A stretch of DNA of 64,000 bases from Candidatus Synechococcus calcipolaris G9. Its GTDB lineage: Bacteria; Cyanobacteriota; Cyanobacteriia; Thermosynechococcales; Thermosynechococcaceae. Location: positions 365,068-429,067 of the forward strand of contig NZ_JAKKUT010000001.1 in NCBI RefSeq assembly GCF_029582805.1. The letters run 5' to 3'. Of the stretch, positions 8,230 through 16,500 are shown piece by piece. Position 1 is the first letter of the stretch, and every line of letters begins with the position of its first letter. Position numbers and translations under genes: made by a program. The notes below the pieces were generated by a model. The model was not told the DNA's origin. It did not search any database and was given only the letters and a program-made list of their open reading frames with translations.

Positions 8230-9624
8230 ATGACAACCTCAAAAAGCCTCCAAGCCCATATTGATGAGACTCCGCCTCGCCCCCTTAGTTCAATGCAATG
8301 GCGAATTTGGCTATTGGCGGCCATGGGCAAGTTTTTTGAGGGCATGATTATTTTTATCACTGGCGTTGCCCTGCCCCTGATCGAGCGAGATTTTAATTTA
8401 CCCTCGGACTTAAAAGGAACGGTTGCGGCAGCAACCCTTTTCGGCATTCTCATTGGTGCATCCCTGTTTGGAAATTTAGCCGATCGCCTGGGTCGTCGAT
8501 ACGTTTTTGTACTGGAAATGGGGCTATTTACCCTATTTGTTGGCTTGACGGCGATCTCTTGGAATATTCAAGTTTTAATTTTCTTTCTCTTTTGTGTCGG
8601 CGTATGCCTCGGTGCCGACTATCCCACGGCCCACATTGTTGTGTCAGAATCCATTCCTAGTAAATTTCGAGGACGGATGGTATTGGGAGCCTTTGCCTTT
8701 CAGTCCGTAGGTTCCCTAGGGGGCGTGCTATTAGGATTGGCCACATTGAAGGCCTATCCGCAGGTGGGAGCGTGGCACTGGATGTATGGGGTCTTGGTTA
8801 TCCCTGGATTAGTTGTTTTTCTGATGCGAACAACCCTCGCCGAATCGGCCCATTGGCTCCTCTCCCGGGATCGCCCTGAAGCGGCCCACCGCTCCGCCCA
8901 CAAACTCCTACAACGCCCAGTTGATATTCTGCCCAGTCCCAAGGGTGAAAATACCTCAAAGCATCGGCGGGGATTTCGAGTTCTATTTACCCCCCGTTAC
9001 CTGCGGGCAACCATTTTGGCGGCGGTACCCTGGTTTATACAAGACCTATCCACCTACGGCATTGGTATTTTTACGCCAACCATCTTGGCCACCCTGTTTA
9101 CCCGCACTAATTCCAATTTTATTTTTCAGGATATGGCCGCAGCCGAAGGTTCCGGGGCCATTGATCTCTTTTTGTTATTTGGATTTCTGGCATCGATTCC
9201 CCTAGTGGATCGAATTGGCCGCATTCCCTTGCAGATTATTGGTTTTATCGGTTGTGCCGTGGGCCTCTTGATTGCCTCCCTCTCTGCGGGTATTCCTGAG
9301 GGCCATGAATTAAAAGTCATGCTTATCTTTGCTGGATTTATGATATTTAACTTCATGACCAATTTTGGCCCCAATGCCATGACCTATGTTTTAGCAGGAG
9401 AGGTTTTTCCCACGGAAATTCGGGGGGTGGGGGCTGGCTTTGCCGCCTCCTTTGCCAAGGTGGGTGCGGTTCTAACAGCCTTTTTCTTTCCAATTTTACG
9501 CAAGGATATAGGTACCGCTAATTTGCTCTATGGGTTAGCCGCCACAGCGATCATTGGCGCGATTGTTACCTATCTGTTTCGGATTGAACCCAAGGGCCAA
9601 AACTTAGAGGCGTTGGAAGAGTAA
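8230..9624 (+). CDS. Major facilitator superfamily transporter
   Basis: A 12-helix MFS permease of 464 residues from ATG 8230; a TTG at 8209 would add seven residues. The first signature, FGNLADRLGRRYVF, lies between helices 2 and 3, and a related DRIGRIPLQ lies in the second half. GADYPTAHIVVSESIPSKFRGRM and the matching GEVFPTEIRGVGAGF place it in the sugar/metabolite:H+ symporter branch. A hydrophilic loop follows helix 6 (about residues 215-250). The substrate cannot be told from the sequence. It stands alone, divergent from dut. Confidence 0.88.
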   Translation: MTTSKSLQAHIDETPPRPLSSMQWRIWLLAAMGKFFEGMIIFITGVALPLIERDFNLPSDLKGTVAAATLFGILIGASLFGNLADRLGRRYVFVLEMGLFTLFVGLTAISWNIQVLIFFLFCVGVCLGADYPTAHIVVSESIPSKFRGRMVLGAFAFQSVGSLGGVLLGLATLKAYPQVGAWHWMYGVLVIPGLVVFLMRTTLAESAHWLLSRDRPEAAHRSAHKLLQRPVDILPSPKGENTSKHRRGFRVLFTPRYLRATILAAVPWFIQDLSTYGIGIFTPTILATLFTRTNSNFIFQDMAAAEGSGAIDLFLLFGFLASIPLVDRIGRIPLQIIGFIGCAVGLLIASLSAGIPEGHELKVMLIFAGFMIFNFMTNFGPNAMTYVLAGEVFPTEIRGVGAGFAASFAKVGAVLTAFFFPILRKDIGTANLLYGLAATAIIGAIVTYLFRIEPKGQNLEALEE

Positions 9625-9770
9625 ATACTCCTTGAGTCACCTGACATCATCAAGCTCTATAAAACTCTAGGGTCAAAACTCCGGGTGTTTACGCCGGAGG
9701 GCAAGCAAAATGTTAATATATTTTTTACTAGAATCTAAATTTTCTCCAGTTTTTAGCTTGTCAATTAGGA

Positions 9771-9778
9771 GCGATCGC
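9771..9778. repeat. HIP1 octamer GCGATCGC between ribosome site and start codon
   Basis: HIP1 palindromes are scattered through the window, for example at 3868-3875, 15713-15720 and 15817-15824, often within GGCGATCGCC. This one overlaps the AGGAG (9767-9771) and ends one base before the ATG of the repeat protein. HIP1 abundance is a hallmark of many cyanobacteria. Confidence 0.9.
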
Positions 9779-9779
9779 C

Positions 9780-10346
9780 ATGACGACATCAGAAACCCCA
9801 AAGGAAGAAACGCCCACAACCCCGGCCAAATCCACCCCCCGCACAAGCTCCCGATCCTCGCGGAGTACCACCACCACCGCCAAGGAAAACAGTGGTCAAA
9901 TGGTCTCCCTGGCTGAAAAAACTGCCTCCCTTGCCCCCACCACCCCTGGGAATAAAGTAACGGATTTCACTGTTTGGCAAACCTTTAATAGTGCCGGTCT
10001 CCGGCCCATTGCCAATGATTTAGTAGAAGTGGTGGGAACCATTCAGGATGCCGGGCTCCGCCCCATTTTATCCAGTGGCCTCCAGGTTTTTGATACGATC
10101 AACTCCGCCGGTCTGCGCCCCATCATTACTACCGATTTCCATGCGATCGATACGATCAATATCATGGGAGTCCGCCCTATTTGCGCCGATAACTTTGAAA
10201 TTGCTGAAATTGTGAATTGGATGGGAATGCGTCCAATCATTTACAGTGGCCTCCAGATTAGTGAAACCTACTATTCCGCCGGAGAACGTCCCGTTGCCTC
10301 CAATGTGATTGACAATTCCTCTCTGTTGATGGGGTATTTAGACTAA
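9780..10346 (+). CDS. Unknown protein of six 19-residue GLRPI repeats
   Basis: I do not recognise a named family. Residues 1-65 are low in complexity, rich in Thr, Ser, Pro and Lys, and probably disordered. Residues 66-179 are six tandem 19-residue units with the pattern xDTINSAGLRPIxxxxLxV; the invariant core is G-x-RP followed by I or V. The last nine residues, SSLLMGYLD, are not part of the repeat. There is no signal peptide or membrane segment. A good AGGAG precedes the ATG at 9780. It has no partner genes: the MFS gene upstream ends 155 bases away and the next genes are on the opposite strand. A short-repeat scaffold or binding protein is possible, but that is inference. Confidence 0.85.
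   Translation: MTTSETPKEETPTTPAKSTPRTSSRSSRSTTTTAKENSGQMVSLAEKTASLAPTTPGNKVTDFTVWQTFNSAGLRPIANDLVEVVGTIQDAGLRPILSSGLQVFDTINSAGLRPIITTDFHAIDTINIMGVRPICADNFEIAEIVNWMGMRPIIYSGLQISETYYSAGERPVASNVIDNSSLLMGYLD
9975..10316 (+). repeat. Six tandem 57-bp coding units (19 residues each)
   Basis: Units begin at 9975, 10032, 10089, 10146, 10203 and 10260. Units 1-3 share AGLRPI, unit 4 has MGVRPI, unit 5 MGMRPI, unit 6 AGERPV. The DNA copies have drifted, so the repeat is old and kept at protein level. Confidence 0.9.
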
Positions 10347-10421
10347 AGCACGCAGCACATCGGCTAGAGAAAACCAAACTCTGGGTCATGCACCTAATAG
10401 CCCAGTTACTGAGGTGAGGTT

Positions 10422-10874
10422 TTAGCGGTTTCTGAAGTGAGACGCCCGCTGCTGTAATAGTGGCGGCCCCTTGGGCTGAGGTTCTCGCCGCACCATAAAT
10501 GTCAAACTCAAACTCCCCAAAATGATGACGATGATGGTCGTGATCAAAATCATGAGGCGATTGGGTTGGTAGTTTCCCTGTTCAATTTGCCGAAAACTTT
10601 GGTTGTAACTCCACAGGGCGGCAACAATCATAAAAATACCGAAGACCACTAGGGCCATACCTAGGTTTTCTGAGGTAGCTAGGGTATAAATACGTGGTTC
10701 CTGGGGGGCAAGGGAAAGCTGTAATTGCTTCACAAAAATGCCAAACCGGGCGATCGCAAAGCCAAAACTAATTAGGGCAATGGAGGTGCGTAGCCAGGCT
10801 AAATAGGTGCGTTCATTGGCTTGGTGTTCCCGTTGCCGGTCAATTTTTGGGGGATTTTTGGGGGGCTGGGTCAT
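10422..10874 (-). CDS. YidH family (DUF202) inner-membrane protein
   Basis: A 150-residue protein starting at ATG 10874 (MTQPPKNPPKIDRQREHQAN), with three predicted membrane helices. ERTYLAWLRTSIALISFGFA is the DUF202 signature; helix 2 is near GMALVVFGIFMIVAALW and helix 3 near ILITTIIVIILGSL. Function is not established for the family. The start lies 35 bases inside the 3' end of the helicase gene, so translation is likely coupled. The frame is open up to 10934, but that part lies wholly within the helicase. Confidence 0.85.
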   Translation of the reverse strand: MTQPPKNPPKIDRQREHQANERTYLAWLRTSIALISFGFAIARFGIFVKQLQLSLAPQEPRIYTLATSENLGMALVVFGIFMIVAALWSYNQSFRQIEQGNYQPNRLMILITTIIVIILGSLSLTFMVRREPQPKGPPLLQQRASHFRNR

Positions 10875-13563
10875 AACTGAGGGTATCTTGGGGTTCCATC
10901 TCGATGTCGGGTGTCTCACTAAAGAGTAGGTCATTCACCGGGAAGCGATCGAGGAGATAGCGGGCTTGATTCGCGGTTTGACGTAATTGGAGACTGGTAT
11001 GGGGGGCATGGGGAATTTGGGAGAGAAAATCGAGGGTACGCCGCAGCAATCGGACAATGTCCCCCGCATCTAGGTTGGTATTTTGGCAGAGTTCCGGCCA
11101 ACTGACCCCCAGGGCCCAATGCTCCACCAGGCCAATGAGTTCCCATTCAAACCAAATTGGGAAAATAATTTTATGACGGCGTTGCACTTGAAATAATTGC
11201 CGCCGCGTGTGGCGTAAACTGCCTAAACTCTCTTCCACTTCAGGGGCCGTGGGATAATGGGTCCAACTGTCGGAGCGAGGGGTTTCTGTAACTAGGGCTG
11301 CTGCTGCCGCGGCCAAGTGATGGGGAGCCAACCCATCCAATTCGCCGGAGGTCAGAGCCAGGGCTAACCAGAGTTCGTTTTCCCCCCGCAGGGCCGCCGC
11401 CATTTCACCTAGAGGCGTGGGGGATAAGTCCTCTAGTCCACCAAAGTCTTGCAGGGCAGCAATTAAGGCTAAAAAGTTTTCCCAGTGATATTCGGACTGT
11501 TGAAGAAGTTTGGCCTGGCGATCGCCCAGGTCAGCTTCTAGCCGTTGTTGGCGACGCTCTAAGCGCAGGAAATAATTGGGATTCTCCCAGTCCGCCTGGG
11601 CGTCCAATTGGCTCAGTTCCTGAGTGAGTTGCTCCACTAGGGTTTGTTGCTCCAAGACCTCTGGGGGGGGTGTCCAGGGCAGGGTGGGGAATGCCTTCAG
11701 CAGATCATGGAATTCCGGGGGAGCAGCGGTGGAAAAACCAGGTTTTGCCAGGAGGCTGGGCAGGTCAGGGATGGGATTCAGGGGTGGGCGATCGCCATCA
11801 ACGGCAATAACTTGGTTGACTTCGACGACATAGAGCCGTTGATCCTGGGCTAAACAAATTAAAAGGGGAAACTGACCTCGACCCGGCAATTGACCCACTA
11901 AACAAGCTGCCAGGGGCAGGGCATCGTTGGTTTGGGGCTTGAGGGTGATCACCGTTCCCAAGGGAGCCTGGAGGATCAGGGGAGCCAAAGAAGCATTGAG
12001 GGTTTCGTAGGATTGCTGTTGCAGGGTTTTCAGCAGTCGTTGCTCTTGCCGTAGTCGTTCCCGCAGTTTTTGGTATTGTTTCAGGGCGGTGCGATCGATG
12101 TTGCCAAGGCATTCTTTCACCTGATGAAGTTCCGCTTCCACCTCGGCGATCGCCTGACGTTGGGGAGCTAGGTGCAGAGTGGCGATATATTGCCCAAAAC
12201 TGCGTTCAATTAAATCCCGCGCTTCCGTCAACGTATGCCGCTGAAGTAAATTCAAGACCATGCCATAGCTGGGGGTGAATTGGCTAATCAGCGGATCGGG
12301 ACTGGCAGTGGCTAAATAGGCCGCTTCCTTTGCCCCCTCAAAGGGGGTTTGCAGCGTAATCACATGGCCGATCTCATCCATGCCCCGGCGGCCGGCCCGA
12401 CCCGCCATCTGTAAAAATTCTGAGGCAGTAAGGAGACGATGGCCACTATCGGTACGCTTGGAGAGGGTAGAAATCACCGTGGTGCGGGCAGGCATATTAA
12501 TTCCAGCGGCCAAGGTTTCCGTGGCAAAGATCAGTTTAATCAGGCCGGCCTGAAAGAGGGTTTCGATCAGGGTTTTCCAGAGGGGGAGGACTCCGGCATG
12601 GTGGGAGGCAATCCCCTGATAGAGGGGGGCAATCTGGTCTGGAGCTGCAATTTCACGATGCTTGGCTAAAAAATCATCAATGGCCATGGCTAATCGCGAT
12701 CGCTCCTCTGGGGTGAGTAAATTAATCCCCGTCACCTGATTAATCGCCTGATCACAGCCGCGCCGACTAAAAATAAAGTAGATCGCCGGCAACATCTGGC
12801 GTTCCTGAAGCTGTTTAATGACAAAGTTAATATCTAAAAATTCCCGTCGCCCGCGACTCCGACCTTGGGGAGCAGACTTGCCCTGCAAGCGGGGATTCAG
12901 ACGGGTGCGGTTGCCATTGAGCAGGGGGGCTAACCCTTTTTTATTACAAAAATAGAAATGAAGCGGAATCGGTCGCCAATCAGAATAAATTAATCGCGTG
13001 GGGCCATGCACTGCTTGCAACCAATCGGCCATTTGCTGACCATTGGCAATGGTGGCAGACAGGGCAACCAATTGAATTTCCGGTGGGCAGTAGATAATAG
13101 ATTCTTCCCAGACCGTACCCCGCTGGCGATCGTTCATGTAATGGCATTCATCGAGTACCACCGCCTCCACTCCCGTTAAGGAGGTTCCCACTTCGCCAAT
13201 GGGCGTACCGTAGAGCATATTACGAAAAATTTCTGTGGTCATCACCAAAATGGGGGCATCCCGATTAATCGAGACATCCCCAGTGAGTAACCCCACCTGA
13301 TCCAGGCCAAATTGTTGCTGAAAATCCCGTAATTTTTGATTGGATAGGGCCTTGAGGGGAGTGGTATAAAAAACCCGCTGCTGCCGGCTCAGGGCCCGAT
13401 GAATTACATACTCCCCAATCAGGGTTTTGCCGGAACCCGTAGGAGCACACACAACCACGGAACACCGCTCTTCCAGAGCAGCGATCGCCTGGGTTTGAAA
13501 ATCATCTAACTGAAAGGGAAGTTGCTCAATAAAGTCATTGACCCCTACTGAGGAGAAACTCAT
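10840..13563 (-). CDS. DEAD/DEAH-box RNA helicase, Ski2/Mtr4-like
   Basis: A 907-residue superfamily-2 helicase. Motif I is APTGSGKT, motif II is DECH in VVLDECHYMND, motif III is SAT, and motif VI is QMAGRAGRRGMDE. The long C-terminal part, with a coiled coil followed by an rRNA-processing-arch or DSHCT-like region, matches the Ski2-like helicases of cyanobacteria and chloroplasts (ISE2 type), which act in RNA processing. Its ATG overlaps the stop of the pilL gene by four bases (ATGA), so it is translated from the chemosensory message. A role in cold adaptation or RNA turnover is plausible but not shown. Confidence 0.9.
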   Translation of the reverse strand: MSFSSVGVNDFIEQLPFQLDDFQTQAIAALEERCSVVVCAPTGSGKTLIGEYVIHRALSRQQRVFYTTPLKALSNQKLRDFQQQFGLDQVGLLTGDVSINRDAPILVMTTEIFRNMLYGTPIGEVGTSLTGVEAVVLDECHYMNDRQRGTVWEESIIYCPPEIQLVALSATIANGQQMADWLQAVHGPTRLIYSDWRPIPLHFYFCNKKGLAPLLNGNRTRLNPRLQGKSAPQGRSRGRREFLDINFVIKQLQERQMLPAIYFIFSRRGCDQAINQVTGINLLTPEERSRLAMAIDDFLAKHREIAAPDQIAPLYQGIASHHAGVLPLWKTLIETLFQAGLIKLIFATETLAAGINMPARTTVISTLSKRTDSGHRLLTASEFLQMAGRAGRRGMDEIGHVITLQTPFEGAKEAAYLATASPDPLISQFTPSYGMVLNLLQRHTLTEARDLIERSFGQYIATLHLAPQRQAIAEVEAELHQVKECLGNIDRTALKQYQKLRERLRQEQRLLKTLQQQSYETLNASLAPLILQAPLGTVITLKPQTNDALPLAACLVGQLPGRGQFPLLICLAQDQRLYVVEVNQVIAVDGDRPPLNPIPDLPSLLAKPGFSTAAPPEFHDLLKAFPTLPWTPPPEVLEQQTLVEQLTQELSQLDAQADWENPNYFLRLERRQQRLEADLGDRQAKLLQQSEYHWENFLALIAALQDFGGLEDLSPTPLGEMAAALRGENELWLALALTSGELDGLAPHHLAAAAAALVTETPRSDSWTHYPTAPEVEESLGSLRHTRRQLFQVQRRHKIIFPIWFEWELIGLVEHWALGVSWPELCQNTNLDAGDIVRLLRRTLDFLSQIPHAPHTSLQLRQTANQARYLLDRFPVNDLLFSETPDIEMEPQDTLSYDPAPQKSPKN

Positions 13564-16500
13564 GAGGATGCAACGGCGGCATGAACCAAAACTTCTCCCT
13601 GTAGTAGTCGATTGGCCGCATCTAACAACTGTTCTTCCAGGTACGGCTTGGTGAAATAGCCCTTGGCCCCCAGTTGGGCCGCCATTTGTCGGTGGCGATC
13701 GGCCCCACGGGACGTGAGCATGGCAATGGGAAGTTCACTCAGTTTCGGGTCTTTCTGAATTCGGGATAGCAATTCTAAGCCATCCATCCGCGGCATCTCA
13801 ATGTCACAGAAGACCAAATCACAGGGTAAGCCCGACCGCAGTTTTTCCCAGGCATCCTGACCATCCCGTGCTTGCTCCACCCGGAAACCAGCGCGGGTAA
13901 AGGTCATCGACAACAGTTCCCGCACCGTAATTGAGTCATCAATAATCAGTACTAAGGGTTCTGCTTTCTCAGCTTCTATATCTTCCGGAGAGATGATGGG
14001 AGTTCCCCAACCACTTTGATCAACACGATCCAGGGATACATCAATCAACTCCAACACATCGGCGATCGCCATGGCACGGCCATCCCCCTGCACCGTCACC
14101 CCGGCAATGCCTAGGGGTTTGGGAACCGGCCCCGTCAATTGTTTAATCACAATTTCCTGCTCACCAATCACCTGATCCACCCGTACGGCAATGTGATCAT
14201 CCCCACTGCGGAGGACAACCACTGAGACCACATCCTCATCGTGGGAGGCCCCACCATAGACATTGCTACGGCTAATATGACGGCTATAGGGTAAAAGATC
14301 ACTCAGGTTACGGAAGGGTAACGGGCGATCGTGCCAAACCAGAACTTTTTCCTGTTTTTCATTTTCCTGAATCCGCTCTTCCGGCAGGTCTAACATATCC
14401 TCCACCCCATCAATGGGGAAGGCAATCCGGCAGTGATTATCAATACAACAGAGGGCTTTGGTAATGCTCAACGTCACGGGAAGACGAATGGTAAAGGTGG
14501 TTCCCTTGCCTAGGGTGGAATCGGTGTTAATGGTGCCGCGAATTTCTTCTAAGCTGGCCCTCACCACATCCATGCCCACGCCCCGACCCGCTAAATCATC
14601 GGCCTGATCCTTGGTACTAAAACCAGACTGGAACAGAAAGGCATAAATATCTTGGCGGGAGAGGTGCTCGGCATCCCCAGGGGCAAGAAGTCCCTTCTCA
14701 ATGGCCTTAGCCTTAACTCGCTCGGCATCAATACCGCCACCATCATCACTAACGACAATAATCGCCTGGCTACCTTGGTAAAAGGCTCGCAACTTAATAG
14801 TTCCCTTAGGCTTTTTGCCGATAGCTTGGCGGGTTTCCGGTGTTTCAATCCCGTGGTAAATGGCATTATTAATCAAGTGGGTCATGGGATCGTAGAGTCG
14901 CTCCAGAATCCCCTTATCAATTAAGGTGTCTTCCCCTTCAATCACTAACTCGGTGTTTTTACCACAGGCTTGGGAGACTTGCCGCACCGCCCGGGGCAAA
15001 CGACTAGACATTTCCTTAAAGGGCACCATGCGAGAGCGACTCAGCCCTTCCTGCACTTTGGTCGTGACTTGCCGGAACATGCGAGCCACCTGCTCCACTT
15101 CATCCACCACGTACTCAATGTCATCGGCTGCTTCCCGAACCCGGACAATCCGCTCAATGACTTCCTGAGACAGGGTATGGAATCCGGTAAAGTGATCCAT
15201 TTCTAGGGCGTCAAATTCCACCCCTGTGGCATGACTGCGATCGTCGCCATTAGTGCCACCACTGCCCCCAGGACGGCCAAAACGGGAACCAAGAAGTGAA
15301 CTTTCTAACAAGGAGCGATCGTAGAGGTCTTGCATCTGTTGGCTAACATCGCCCAGTTGTTGCACTTGATAGAGCAAATTGTCTAGAAACTGGCGTAACC
15401 GATCCTGGCTATCTTCTAAACCATTCCGGTTGACCACCATTTCCCCAACCAGGTTGCCGAGGCTATCCAAGTGGCGGACAGGAACCCGCATCGTTTGCTC
15501 AACAAGGGATACCTTCTTCTCACGACCACGAGCCAGAGGTTGGGGGCGCCGAGGTGCTGCCACCTCAGGAGTGCGTGGGGTAGGAGTGGAACCTACTAGA
15601 TCCTCTAATTCACCAAAATCAAGTTCAGGCTCAGGTTCCAGAGCAGGGGCAGGAGAATCATCATCCAGAAGAGACTCTAAATCATCAAACTCAACGGGAG
15701 CAGCGATCGCTGGGGCCGGTTCTTCATCCAGGAAAGCCGCCAAATCATCAAAATCTTCCGCTTCAGAGGGGGGAGCCTTGAGGGTAGATTCTGGTTCATT
15801 AAACTCAACGGGAACAGCGATCGCCGAGGCTGGTTCTTCATCCAGAAGAGCCGCCAACTCATCAAAATCCTCTAAGGACTCCGATAGCCCTAAGTCACCG
15901 GCAATCTCGCTAGCAGCCTCAGGAGTGCCGACGGCCGATGCTTCGCTGCCAATAAACTGGGCAAGATCATTATCCTGATCATTATCTGGAAGGGGGGCAG
16001 CTACAGGTTCAGGGTCACCCCAAAAATCTTCATCTAGGGCATTAGATTCAGCATTAGATTCAACGACGGGGGCAGCATTCTCCGCTGGCTCTTCGGTGGT
16101 AAATTGATCAAATATTTCATTGGCATCCCCATCTGCCGCGCCCGTCAGATCTGCTATATCCAAATCCGCCAGATCCAAAGATTCTTGACCGATATCTAAA
16201 TCCCCTAGGGAAACCGCAACAGTCTCACTTTCTTCTAAGACTAGGCTATCTAGAGCTTGGGTTAATTCATCACTATCCCCAAGTAACTCAGCCATGGATT
16301 CGGCTAAATTTCCCGACAGTTCAGCATCCTCAAGATCATCTAGATCGCCCAGATCAGCAAGATCCCCCAGTGCTGAAATGCCATCATCTTCTCCTAACTC
16401 TTCCCCTAGGAGACTATTCAGAAGATCATCCGCTGCCGAATCAGAGGTTTCCTCGAGTAAATCGCTGCCAAAGGCGATCGCCCCCAGGGGATCCGACTCA

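Noticed and set aside
9679-9699. Six-base-pair hairpin (CTCCGG/CCGGAG) after the MFS gene
   Set aside because: No T-run follows, so it is not a convincing terminator.
15379-15978. 199-codon plus-strand frame opposite pilL
   Set aside because: A Ser/Arg-rich shadow of the acidic PilL region.
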